Source: Volvariella volvacea V23 (lineage: Eukaryota; Basidiomycota; Agaricomycetes; Agaricales; Pluteaceae). From it: a DNA stretch of 64,000 bases. Location: NCBI GenBank assembly GCA_000349905.1, contig KB722743.1, positions 154,791 through 218,790 of the forward strand, written 5' to 3'. Below, one piece after another: positions 1 to 12,805 of the stretch. Made by a program: the position numbers and the translations under genes. The notes under the pieces were generated by a model. It was not told the origin of the DNA. It saw only the letters and a program-made list of their open reading frames with translations, and did no database searches. Position 1 is the first letter of the stretch; each line of letters opens with the position of its first letter.

Positions 1-3000
1 CTGCCTCCCTGCAGATCCAAACACACGTCAACAACTCATCTCCTCCCAGTGTCCGCTGCTTCCCACCCTCTGGTCGATCGTCTCCCGCACCCCTCCCGCA
101 CTGCGACGCACTTGCGACGCCTGCGCCGCTGGAGATGGGCACCCCTCGTCCAATTCATGCCTGTCTGGTGGCAGCCGAGATCTGGGCGGATGCGCTGCTG
201 GCCTCGCCGCATCAGTCGTGATGCAGTGATCGCTGGATCAGCCTTGGTATGGCGTAATTACCCCTTGAGCTAGGAACTTCCATTCAGTATCAAGCTTGCC
301 AGCGACGTTGGTATGCCATCAACATGCGGTTGCCTTGAACTTTGGTAAACTGTCGCCCACGCAATGAAAGCTAGACCAGGGCCACAGTATCCATCGCTGA
401 ACACTGAGCTTAATGATAATACTGTAATCGGACAATGCATCCCATTGATTCTATTGTGGCCATGGCCGTCTGCGAGCATCAGCCAAGCTTCAAGCTTCAT
501 ACCCAAGATCCACGGCGGCGTCGCCTCCCGATGCCTGCCGACACTGTATGGCAGTCTCGTCATCTTCGTCGAGATGCTGATTGCAGTTGCTCGGCAGCTC
601 TGGTCCTTGGCGCAGTTGTATTACACCGCAATCCCGTGGAGCATGCTCGAGACCATTACACATGGCCAGAATCCCGCTCCTGTCGGTACGTCACCACCGC
701 CAAATCCCAGGTCCAAACTGCATTTTAAGTAGGGATTTACGTTGCAGGCTCTAACGAGCGCATATACTCAACCCGGGCTTAATTTACGTCGCTTGCGCCG
801 TCGGCATATAGGCGAGAATTCCGCGCGGTACGCCCACGCCCGTCAGCGTCCGCGTTAGTGGGCAGGATACCCCCCACGCTCACAGCAGTCTGAGTCAACA
901 GCATTCAATGGACAGATCTCGGTGGGTGGTGCACATCTAAAGTTCTACCTCCATTAGTTGAGTTTATGATCAGCGATGTTAGCGTTGGAACGTTCCAACG
1001 CCTGCCGGAAAGGGAGGGATCATCAGACAGTGACGTTGTAACTCTGCAATCCTCTCTTTGTTGGGCCCAGCCCGATGGCATTCACTCTATGGGATATGTA
1101 TATGCCATGACGTGCTATATCTTCAACTCAATAAGATTACAAGAAGCTCTGAAGGATTCATTTATGTCAGTTCCTTTGGGTAGCTTCTTCCTTGCATTCG
1201 CTGTGCATGGTGACGTGTGTTTGCAGTCTACTTCTTGTAAACGCAAGGGTCATCCCCGGCCATATAACCAGCATATCAGCCTCACGCCCTCCATACCACA
1301 GTCTTGGTCTGATAAGCTTTCCCGCTGATAACTCATCCTATGAGTTAAACTATTGACATGATACCACAATGGCCGGTGACATCGCCTTCCTCCATTCCTT
1401 TTGCCGTCAAGATACCATCAGAATCCCGCACAGCAGCAAACCTAGGAAGCATTGCAGTACGGCATAATCCCACGCCAGCAATTATCCTATCTACACACTC
1501 CCTGCGCCAATCACCTGTTCTTGGAGGAAAAGCTTAGACCCTGCCCGAGCTGCACCCTCTACGCGCACCTTGCGGCCGGGTGCATGGTGTTTCTACGTCA
1601 AATCCCCGAGGTCCTAAAATTGCAGTTTACACGCCATGGAATGTCGCGAGAACACTCCTTTTCATGCGATTGGGGGTTACACCGAGTTTTGGGGATCTGC
1701 GCTCCGCCTAATGGGTCTCTTCTATCGCTTCACCAGCACTGTGGCGTGCCTGACATCGGATAACTTCAACACCTTAACTGTTCTCACCGGTCAAGTGATT
1801 CTGTCTGTCGATTAGAGGTTGTCATTGCTGGCCCCTCCCTCGATGCTGGCGCGATGGTTCGCCCTCAATTATAGAACACACGAGTATCGCCATTTCCAGT
1901 GGATCGTCGCTGCACCCCGATTTTCAATCAACTCAGCGAAGGTCCAAATATTCAGAAACGTGGCCACCCAGGTCAAGCAAACAAGCCTATCTCACCTTCG
2001 ATCAGGCCCAAGGTTTGCCGCGCGATGCAATACAATCCATCGCATTGCAGTCATGCACATGTCATCTCACCCTTCACTCGAGTGATCGACGCTGCACCTT
2101 AATCGGATTCCTTCACCTCGAGTTATAGAAAAAAGATTCAATCTCCAATACGCGAAAGTTTGATTCGGGTGCCACCCAAAACAACCCCGTCGAGTAATTA
2201 TTTCCGTTCGGGCTTCAGAATATGACTGATGGGGCACAGATGCGTAAAATGAATGGGTTTAGTTTTGGGTGGTGGTGTGCTCTCGGGGTAAAAAAATCCT
2301 GTAACATAATCGCACAAATCAGTAATGTTCATGTCTATTTGCGGTATCGCGCAGCAAGATTCCGTGGCTTCCCGCGGTATGGGTTGTCTCCCACCTCCCC
2401 TCAAAACAAGGTCACGCGTATCAGAATGATTTCGGGTACGCAGACCCATGCACACGCGCACTTTTGAAGCTCGTTCCAGGCTCCAAGGCATGAGGAAGAG
2501 AAGCTGCTGGGGTTCGGGTTGTTGACAACCGCTGACATACAGGGGTATGGCGGCAACGACAAAACAATGATTTTGACCCCCCTGGGGTCTGGGCTCGACG
2601 TTAGTCAATTTGGGTGCGTTTTGCGTGTTTTTCGTTAGTTTTGCACTAATTGGGTGGGTAAGTAAACTAGTAAACAGCGGAGGGCGCTCGTGTGCCCCAG
2701 CTGAGCGTCCAATGTGCTGGGCCGGGATCGTTTCATTAATGCGTCAGAGAGTCACGGGGGAAAGGGTTATATCGCGGTGTCTTCGCGTTTTTGAGGCACA
2801 TCCCGTCTTGCTAACCTGATCCTTCGCCAAACATTCCCCGCAGATGGTTCCTTTGATATCTCCAGGTTTTTTTGGTACTTTATAGCACCCTTCGATTGTG
2901 TTTCGGCAAGAGACTGTTCATAATTCCAAAACGCCAACACATCTGGCCAACTGACCTCCAAAGGAGACTCGTTTCCCAAAGTCACGAAACTTTCATTAAA

Positions 3001-6000
3001 ACTGTATCGCTCTCTGAAACCTTAGTACGTACACGACACCTCTCCCTGTTTCCTCATCCCTTTATCCAATCCAGCGACTCGCCTATCAAACTTCCAACGA
3101 GTAACTTAACTCTGGGCCCTCTTATCTTTGGGCACGACTTTCCATTTTTCCGCATCCCTATCTCTCCATGCCCAGGGGTTGGGTTACGTTGATTTCTGAT
3201 GCCCTAAATCTCGGAACTATTAACCCACACTAAACACAAGGGGCATTTAGTGGTAACCTACTTCTACCTTTTTGAGAACGGCCATTATTTCCCCTTTCGG
3301 CCTCTCACTGAGTTCCTTGCCTCCCCCTTACCTCCATCCGACGAGGATTATATATAATCAAGAGGTCATTCGCATGCAAGCCAAGGCCCAAGAAGAGCTG
3401 TTCGTTTGGTCCAGTGCCCAATATGTATAGACAATAAATACAAGTGTGGATATCTGGGACGAGATGATGATATCAAAGGCTAGGAGCGGGCGGTTTTGGT
3501 CTTCGACTCTACGCGCTAAATCTGGATCCGAGCCGTTTGTGCGTTTTTTTAGCAACCATGAGCTCCCGTTTCGTCGTGGCCCATGAGGCTATGGGAGAGG
3601 GTAAACATCGGCGAGTTGCGGCGGACATTGAGCTGTGCGTCATCGAGGATACGGCTGCTCTAATTCCTTTCCATTTCATATGCCGCATACACCAGGCCCT
3701 CCGTCGACTTCTAGAGCGCCTCCCGAACTCCGTCTGCATTTTAGAGAAAGCTTGTTTTCCGTGAGGTAAGCCGAAGCGTGTCGTCTTTTTTGCTCCACGA
3801 CTCTTGACTTACTCTGGCCCAGGTATCTGGATCTGGGATTATGTGCTTATTACACCTCCCTTCCAGGGCTTTCGGACTTGTATGCGGTGCAGAGATACGC
3901 CCGACGATGGTATGGGGAAAGCTTCTCTTTTGGCCACTTGACCACCACATCCATGTCAGATCGTCCAGGGTGAAATTTATATGGTGGACCAGACTCCTTG
4001 GGATTGGCCATGGATTGGGCGTGTATCATCCATCACCGGGAAGGGAAGGAACGAAGAAAAAAAGTAGGGACTTAACGTGCCCAAGTGATGTCGTGCGGTT
4101 GCCCCTCACTCATGACTGCAATTGCGCGGCATTCTGGCAGTTTCCTTCATTCTCCAGGCGACATCCAGGCATCTTGCCGCATTCTAGGGTCGCTACCACC
4201 TTCCACGGCTGTAGGCGACACTGATGCTCCATTCCGGCGTTTAACTAAAGCTTATTATTTCGGCCAGCCAGCTTCCGTAGATGCTTGAAACTTGGTCCAA
4301 TCCCTGGGTCTTGCCAGCCGTCTACCACTACAAGGGACTGCCTGCCGTCCTGAGGTTAACCTTGTTTCCCCGCCGACACCAGATCACCGAGCCTTGGCCG
4401 AGCCCCTGCTATACAGCATTCGTTGATGAAAGTTGTCGGCTCCGTTTTTCGCACAAATATGGATCTCGCCAACAGCGATCAAACATGTGGCATCTCTCCA
4501 TCCTATGCATCTATCCTCAAGCTCAACATGTTGTGGTCGTCTGCTCTTACACATGTATGAGTTCCATTGAGATTATGTTTTCACGTCGTCATTTCGCCAG
4601 CTTGGGTGGGTGAGGAGGGTCAATACACGGATTCATACGTACAAGACCTCATCTGCGCAATCTTCACATCAATTGTTCCACTGGAGCAGTAATGAAGAGC
4701 TTCCCTGTGCGCATAATGCTCGGCCGTGAGTCGGATATTAATCTTTATTCACTGAAATGACAAGCATTCGAAAATGGGTGCGCCGACGTCCTGGTCTGTA
4801 TAGAACGAGAAAAGACGATGGCGCAGGGGTCCGGGATGCCTTAATTCTTACGCAACGCACCCTCTTAAGCATATCGATCAGGTCGCTTCCCCAGGAACAT
4901 AGTATTGATTTGAAATGCCTGAAACCGAAATATCTGGCCTTGGTTCATGGTAGGTTTGGTGGCTTTCCTTGCTCTTCTTGGAGCACGGCGCCATTGACAT
5001 CATATAGCTGGTAGAGATTTGCATCTCTGGGCGGACTCGGGAAGTAGAGCATATGTTAGGTGGTTGGCTGCTGTCCTAGAATGGTTGCGAACTTTGCCTG
5101 CCACTTCATGATCTTAAAGATCGGTCTTGTGATTTTGCTGACCGAACGACTTGAATGATAAGGTGCCTGATCTGCCTCTGTCCTTTTTGTCTTATCTCTC
5201 TTTTCACGACCAATGCGACCAGCTTTGATTATTGTTATGCGCGTTTACGTTGTACCGTTGCACGAGGAATGCCAGTGCCCTCAAAGTTTATGGAGTTTGT
5301 GCGCTTATTCCATTACCTTTACTACTAGTGGGGGATTCCGATCCATTCTGTGACTACTGTTTCCGGCCAACGGGCGCATCAGGCTTTTCACAAGCTGTTT
5401 GTGAGAATTTCATGGGCTCCCTACAATCCCTTGAAGCCTGATAAGTTCACGAGTTTATAACACGGCGTGTATTCCTGATGGCCGAGAGGTTGCATCATTC
5501 TCTTAGAATGGGTTAACCTTGTTAACCATTTCGGTGAAGCTTTATATGATCATCAGTCGACAATACCGCTGACCACGCATTGGCAGTATGAGATCGAAAT
5601 TGAGCGATCCCTCTGGGCAATGTCAATTGTAATGCCTTGTACTTGCAACATGTTTCATATTAATGTTGGGATCACAGTGGTGATAATGGGAAGCAGAACA
5701 CAGTCCCCAGATTGATACCTGTCGTTTGTTTCTCGGTAGGTGCTATTCTCCGGTTGATTGTTGGGAGGGATTTGTACCCATGGACGCGGTACACTTCAAT
5801 AATTGTCTCCACGGTTATTGTGAGCTGAGGACTTCTTTGTGCTATAAAATCCTCGTAGTAGAAGTGCTAATTTTAATATATACTTAATGACTTAGTCCTC
5901 GGATTGGAATCGAGGACCCGGTTTATAAATAGAGATATTAGATCACCCAAAACGAATTTTACTGACAGGGACTGTCTCTCGATCTGTATCACTCGCATAT

Positions 6001-6239
6001 GGGAACTACAGCGAGCAACTAATTGTCCATTCAGATCGGTTTGTGGGCCTAATCAAACATAATATAGCGCAGTGTAGAGTTACAAAAAAGCACAGTGATG
6101 GGATATAGTGTAAATCTACAAGTCCAGCTCGCAAAGGGCAGTGAGTTTAATAAAATAAGCACCGTTTGTATTGTATTTGTGAGCCAAATTTCCAAGAGGA
6201 TTGACAGCAATAGACTTTCAAGGCATTATATATATATGC
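1..6239. other. Gene-poor spacer, no gene recognised
   Basis: I see no protein in any frame that resembles a known family, and no run of short exons that joins into one reading frame. The open frames are short and low in conserved residues. Small structures exist: a hairpin near 5,894-5,919 with arms GTCCTCG/CGAGGAC, and an imperfect inverted pair of CCACCCAAAAC near 2,172 and 2,264. Neither is tied to a gene. An unrecognised or highly decayed gene could be missed here, for example around 3,540-3,760, where both strands stay open. Confidence 0.5.
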
Positions 6240-9191
6240 TTACGACACATACCTCCTTCTTGGGGCTTCTTCGTCTTCCTCATTGGTAGGAACAGTTAAA
6301 GCTGTCCTCCTCCCCGGGTTTTCTTCGTCTTTCTCGTCGACAGAAACAATCGAGGCTGCTCCGATTGCTTTTGGGTTCCACGTCCAGGAACCAGCGGGTA
6401 CAAAAGTTGCGATAAATATGATCCCATAGCACACAGAGTACTGAATCCTATTTAAGAGGCTCTGAAGTCAGCTCCCGGAAAATCACTAAGAATAATAAGA
6501 GGGACGCACCCTGCAACACCCTTCAATGGCTCTGTTATGTCGTCGTCATGACCCTTGGCATAGTTGTCCACAATCTCACCCAGCCCTGCTCCCAAAGTAG
6601 CGTACAAGGCTATGAATGCCACGTATAAAAATGCCTAAAGGAATTAATAATCAGAGCTCTGCAATGTAGGTTCGTGCAAGATACATACCACAATCGAGCC
6701 AAGCGCAGATATGCCTCTACCATTTGCTGGAGTGCGGATAAGTCAAATAATCAAAACACAGGCATTCACATACACGCTTCATTAGTGGGAAGGTGGGACT
6801 GAATGTATGCGGAAAGCGATACATCGCCCGCAGCCCATCCCTGGGCAATTTTAGGACGATCCGGAACGATAGAGTGGCTTGGTCCCTCACCAGTGACATT
6901 GGGAAGAAGCAGGCTGCCGTTCGCCAAGCCCAAAGGACGGGCACATTGTCTGGCCGCAAACCATTGGGGCGCACAATTCCCGAAAACGCATAAAGAACCC
7001 ATGCGATATTGAGCTATGAACAGCACTTGTATCACGCTTGGACGGCATAATACAGATGAGTACCCACAGTTACTGCATCCAATCGCAGCCAAGGAAGCTA
7101 TCAGCAGGTCAGAAAGCACACGGGTCTGAGTTAATAGGAATGCTTACTGGGGTTGTTATATGATCTGATAGCACAAAAACTAGCAATGCACCAAAAAGCT
7201 ATACGATAAATTAATCGCGAATTCTAAAGCCGAAATATCTCTGCCGACCTCCCCCAGATTGGAACCTGTGATGCACTTATGAACCACTCCGAACAAAGAC
7301 TCTATCAAAGCGACATACCTCCTATGATAATTTGTCTCCAAGATGAAATACCTAGCACCCGGTCAGCAAATGATACTGCCAACCCATCCTCCAAATATCT
7401 GAAGTTGACATCAAACAAGGCAATCACCCAATGCAGGAGTAACTAACCGGTGGAGATAGAATGCTAATGAACTATTTCTATTGGTATAGCATCGAATCTG
7501 GTAAGGTTCAACACTCACTAGGATGGCAATAACCCTCCAGGAGTAGAGCGAGATTAGGAGCAGATAGTTTGGATACGTGAACCACTCACAAAGAAAGTGT
7601 AAACTCCCTAGAACAAGCGAGCCTCCATAGGCTATAGACTGTACAAGGGACATGAATCCACGATAGACCATGACCAGGTAGTTGCTGCTCGAGTTGGACA
7701 ACTTTTCGGACTCTGGGATTGACGCCTGTCTCTCGCGAAAGCCCAGGTCACCTAAAAAGAACCAAGACACCTAACGGCTAAGTCAGTCGGTGTCTATAGG
7801 CAGATAGTACAAGGTTATTACAGCAGCAGCAGTGAAGAAAACTGTAAGGAAGGTCAGTCCACAAAACGGCCAAGAACAACTAGAGTGCTGACCAGGGGGA
7901 AGAAAGAGGCTGTAATTGTTTCCAAATTTGTCAATGGCCCCTACACCAGCAAAGGCGCCAAATGTACCCGTGATCTCTGTGACGCCCGTTTAGCAGAGAG
8001 AATGGGAAGTATGATCGGTGGAGATCACTAACCATAGGATATATGCTATGGTTTGCCCGTCATTAAAGGGTGATTGTGTTATATTTGAATATACTTACTA
8101 CCATAGCGTCCATTCGACGGAGCTTCCCTACATCATCTCCTACGACTTCTGCAGGACTAAATACACCAATATTAGGCTGGGATGTATCGATAAAAAGCAG
8201 TTTCTCACATGATACGTCGTATGAGCTCGACCATGCCATAGGCAACACCAGCTAGCGTCCAAAGGAGGAAGATCTGTCAAATTGTTGGCACTCAAGCACT
8301 ACTCTCAGCTAATGAAATGTCGACTTGCCAGGTTAGCGCTCCAGCTCCCGTAGTATGCGTGGCTATCACTCTGCTTGTTATGGGTACATTCCTCGTCAGG
8401 GTTATATTTGATGCATCCACCTGAGGTCATGGTGAATATATCCCCTAGTCCAATTTTAGATGTTACATACCCGTAGCAGCATCAATAATCAGCAATAAGG
8501 TAGCCATAATGGCAAAGAAGAGGATCGCGGTTGATAGAACTATTCGCGTTGGCCATTTCATGACCAGCGGTGCGATGAGGATAGCGCCGAGAGATTGTGC
8601 CGCCAGATTGACTCCACTAGCAGCACCCGCTATTATCGGGTCAGTACATCATATACAAAAGCAGACTGAACATGTACTCAGTGCGGAGGCCCTACCACCG
8701 AACCTGTCTGCTGCCATTGTAAGCATTGACCCGTTGAAGATCTCCAAACCGAGCTTGTAGAACATAATTCCGAGAATGTAGACGCCACTAATCGTTTGTT
8801 TGTGTGAGAACTAATTGGCAATAGGATTGGACAAGAGCTACATATTGCGCCGTTCTCCTGGCTTATACACTACAGGATCTCAGCGGAGCAACATGAAAAG
8901 AAAGAAGAAGCAACTTACACTCCCATACCTGCTTGAACATCGCTTAGGCGTTGGAGGGGAATAACTCACAATAAGAGGAAGAAGGGTGAGAGACAATTCC
9001 GCAGAACCAGGGCAACTATACCACTTGAACGGTGGCTGTGCGACGGGCGACCTAGCCCCCTGGATGATGGGAACATACGGGAACATCCTTGGCCTTTCGT
9101 TAAGAACTGTTCTGTGAGTAGCGGGAACGTTCATCATCCATTCTTGATTAAGACGATGTAGGTTGGGGGTGCCATGATGACTCCACAGCAT
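6240..9191 (-). CDS. MFS transporter, multi-exon (copy A of tandem pair)
   Basis: This is a membrane transporter of the major facilitator superfamily, in a basidiomycete group whose substrate I cannot name. It reads right to left in many short exons. Recognisable blocks in order are: YKPGERRNM then SGVYILGIMFYKLGLEIFNGS (8,700-8,880), GMVELIRR (about 8,225), the loop PAEVVGDDVGKLRRMDAMV (8,100-8,160), a block ending in FFLGDLGFRER (about 7,740), GWAAGDVSLSAYIQS (about 6,800-6,840), and a last helix IIFIATFVPAGSW followed by an acidic/basic cytosolic tail that ends at 6,240. The same blocks occur in the same order in copy B about 3.6 kb away, so this is a tandem duplicate. The start at 9,191 is uncertain. 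The N-terminus lacks the short FDELL-like piece present in copy B. No stop was seen in the exons I checked. Confidence 0.7.
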
Positions 9192-10042
9192 TATCGGGCG
9201 CCATGACAGGGTAGTTGATGCACAGTAACAACATATACCTCCGAGAGCTTGACTTGTTCTTCACGAGTTGAACCTAAGTTGACACTCACGGTCAGCGTTG
9301 TTGACGGTCATGTTGTTGTATTTGTAGACACACGTGCCTTAATTGAAATTCGAATCACTGTTGTTTACAACTAACTGTCATCATGTTCACTGCCTACGGA
9401 GATTCTGCATCATGTCGTTGGAGTTGAAGAGGCCTACGGATCAATTTCCCATATTGTTGAGAATCAAGGAAGGCCCTCATTTGCTCTGCATAAATATGCT
9501 CTGAAATTGACAACATTCATCTCTGCAGGCTTGAGGCCTATTTGGAGAGGTAAATTGCGTTCTCATCTATGATAAATAGGGTTACCCTTTCATATTGTTC
9601 GAGGTCGTGTGGCTGAAAGCAACAGTCCCTAACTCCGTCAGGTTTGCAGATCATGACGTCGATTAAGTGAATGTGATTATCACCACAAAATTAAAATTGC
9701 ATGGCCTGAATACCGACTCCCAAACTCAAACAAAAAAAAAGTCTTGTTTGATGCACACAACTGATATAAATTAGCTGCTAAATATTCCACAAGAAAGTAC
9801 CTATGCATGCTGCATGCCATGTTTCCGTCACAATTCCGGTGGAAAAAGAGAAGAGAGGGATGAGCCAAAGGGAGAGCACCAAAATATACCAGAGTTCAAA
9901 AAGCAGGAGAGCGGTGTAGATTACAAGGGATGTGGGGGTGGAACAAGGACAATAGAATGCTCTGCCAATGCAATTCGAGCCATTTAGAATAACAAGATAG
10001 GGTAATGTCTTGGTACTATACCGTGAAAGCAGCATAGGGCGA
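9192..10042. other. Spacer between the two MFS paralogues
   Basis: This stretch holds the upstream region of copy A and the 3' flank of copy B. I see no coding exon or repeat that I can support. A run of nine A near 9,730 is the only low-complexity tract. Confidence 0.5.
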
Positions 10043-12805
10043 TCAGACTTGCACGGCCTCCTTGCGGATGGAAGAATTGGAGTCGATATCCTTGGTAGCT
10101 GCTCCCACTTCAGCGTCCGTGGGGTTGACAGAAACTCCATCAATAGCCTTGGGGTTAAGAGAGAATGACCCGCGAGGAATAAAGGTAGCAAGGATGATGA
10201 TACCAGAGCAGACGGAGAATTGAATGCTATAAGGCACAATTAATTCCAAATTGGGGCGAAGCTTCAACAATCCACATACCCTCCGACATGCTTCAGCGAC
10301 TCGACAATGTTTTTATTCTTGGTAAAGTCACGATCAATGACACCACCAAGAACGCTGCTGAGGACGGCGTTCAAGACGATGTAAGTGCTGTAGAGGAAGG
10401 CCTAAACCAAATTCAGCACTTGGCACGTTCCTTCACGAGAACCAATCAGATCCTTACCATGACAGAACCTAGTGCGGAAATGCCCTTTCCGCCTATGGAA
10501 ATATAAACAGTGGTCAATAACTCAACACATCCCAACTTGGACACACGTTCTTACCAAACTCTGAGTCTGATAAGACGGACTGAATGTAGGCGGCTAGCGA
10601 GACATCACCAGCGGCCCAACCCTGGATGAACGAAAAAATTCGTCATCCATGTGCCACGCAGGTAGGGGGCAGACACTCACAAAAGAGATGGGGATGAAAA
10701 CACCCCGCGATTTTCCATGCCCAGGAGACATCGTGTGTAGCAATGGTGGCAAAATGGGGAAGAACCCAGATGATGTTGAGCTAGATGAATTAATGAGCAC
10801 GCGACTGTATGTGTTGTGAAGGAAAGCACTCACGGCAAGGGCATCAAGTCGCAACCATGGGAGCTATTGTTGATCAGCCTCGTTGCCTTTGGAGGGTCGT
10901 TCAATGGTACGTACTGGAGTAGTGACTTTATCGGACAGGATAAAAACAGAAAGTGCGCCAAGAAGCTGAAAGAACATTAATTACCCGTAAAGGGCCCTCA
11001 ATCGCGATACACTTACTTCTCCGAAGTTGGAACCTGCACAAGGTCTTGTGAGCATATAATCATGAATTTTGGTCGTGTGACCTACCTCCAGTAATGATTT
11101 GACTCCAAGCAGAAATACCAAGGACACGTTTCGCAAAAGCGGAACCCAAGGAACTCTCAAGGAAACTGTTTGAAGCAATGAGTTTGGCAGGATATAGCTC
11201 ACTTCTATCTCACTAACCGATGGAGATAGAGGGCGAGCGAATAACCAGGGACGAGCCCTGCCATAAATCGATTGAGGATCTGTTCAGTTGAAAGAAGCGG
11301 ATGCACGTACAGATAAACCGTCTGTGCCCAAGAACAAGTTTCATACCAACGTAAATTGACTCGAAGAAATTGGTGGTTCCGCCCCAGATTTGAACGAGGT
11401 AGCTGTCCTCTTTTTCCTTCTCCACATCAGATAGAGCTGCCTTTTGCTCTCTTTCAGCTTTCATGGCATGGAAGCTCAACGTGCTGACGAACATCCAGAT
11501 AGCCTAAAACAAGATTAGGACAAGCAGTGCGCAAAGACGTTGCTACTCACCCCGGCAAAAACAAAGAAGACTATCCAACCTCCTCAGTAATATGTTCCGA
11601 TTGCACAAGTTTGATGTGCTTACCAGGTGTAAGGAAGAAAGAGTAATTGTTGCCGAATCTGCTGATGGCAGAAGAAGATGCGAATGCGCCAGCTGTTCCA
11701 GCAATTTCTAATGCTTGCGTGAGATACGCCTCTCCTCGGATTGTAAGAATCACTGCTAACCATAGAAGACGTGCTAGGGAGGAGGTGTGAAAGAAGTTCA
11801 AAATGAAAGCAGAGTGGCTGACGTACTACTGTAGCATCCATACGACGAAGCTTGCCCGGGTGTCCACCAACAATATCGGCAGGACTTGGCATTGCGTAAG
11901 TCAAGAGATCTTATTTATGGGCACACGACTCACATTACACGACGGATCAGCTCAACCATACCGTAGGCCACACCGGCCAACGTCCAGACGACGAAGATCT
12001 GCTTTATTAGTGAGCATACCCGACTCATCCAGAGTGTGTACTCACAGCATTGGGATTCCATTCGCCGTACACCGGCTTCGTGGCACCCGCAGGTTTGATA
12101 CGTCCACCTAAAGCCAGCCTAAACAGGTACGTATACTCACAAGAAACAGGCACATACCAGTAGCAGCGTCAACGATCAACAGGATAACTGTCATCAGACC
12201 AAACAAGAGGATAGCGCTAGTAAGGACCGTTCGTGTGGGCCATTTGTTGACAAGAGGTGCGATCAGGATTGCACCGACACACTGAGCAGCTTGGTTAACA
12301 CCCTGGGCGGCACCCACTGCGAGAAGTGAGAAAAGGGAGACAAGAGGGGAGCAGCTGGGTCGCACATTTTGTGAAGGTACTAGCGGCTGTGAAACGATCG
12401 GTGGCCAACGTCGTAATCGAGCCGTTGAAGAACTCTAGACCGAGCTTGTAAAACATAATACCCCCAATGTAGAAGGCACTTTATCGTGTCGTAGGTTAGA
12501 TGAAATAATCTGGAAATCCCGAGTAGAAATAGCCTACATGTTGCGCCTCTCAGCGGCGGAGTACGCTAAGAAATCGCTGTGAGCTAGAAATATATAGATC
12601 AAAGCAATTCATCAAAACTGACATCGCCAAATCTCTCCAAGCATTCGAACGTCGAGAGTGTCCAATGCAAGGCTGAAGGCAGTGAACCGCTGGGAGGCTT
12701 GAGCTCTAATCGAAATCCCTCAGCCTGTTTCGTTATTAAAAAGGGTTTGAAGGAGCACGTTCGTCGTGGCGTATAAGGGCCACTGCCAAGCCCGTAGGGT
12801 AGCAT
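10043..12805 (-). CDS. MFS transporter, multi-exon (copy B of tandem pair)
   Basis: This is a paralogue of the transporter at 6.2-9.2 kb, with about 12 predicted membrane segments spread over many exons. Blocks in order are: LERFGDVSFDELL (12,600-12,650), AYSAAERRNM and AFYIGGIMFYKLGLEFFNGS (12,410-12,570), GVNQAAQCVGAILIAPLV (12,240-12,300), LLIVDAATG, GMVELIRRV (about 11,955), IPADIVGGHPGKLRRMDATV (11,835-11,890), AGTAGAFASSSAISRFGNNY (11,640-11,700), GWAAGDVSLAAYIQSVLSDS (10,565-10,620) and the last helix IIILATFIPRGSFSLNPK, then a charged tail ending at 10,043. The start ATG at 12,805 gives a plausible cytosolic N-terminus, but an extra upstream exon is possible. The central loop KAEREQKAALSDVEKEKEDS is strongly charged and cytosolic. 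The substrate is unknown. Confidence 0.75.

Noticed and set aside
3537..3764. Overlapping open frames on both strands
   Set aside because: Neither strand gives a recognisable domain or joins to other exons.
5894..5919. Hairpin GTCCTCG/CGAGGAC as a tRNA arm
   Set aside because: No acceptor stem, anticodon arm or T-loop sequence could be fitted around it.
6240..12805. UNC93-type assignment for the tandem MFS genes
   Set aside because: The conserved blocks (KLRRMDA, GWAAGDVS) do not match the UNC93 signature that I know.
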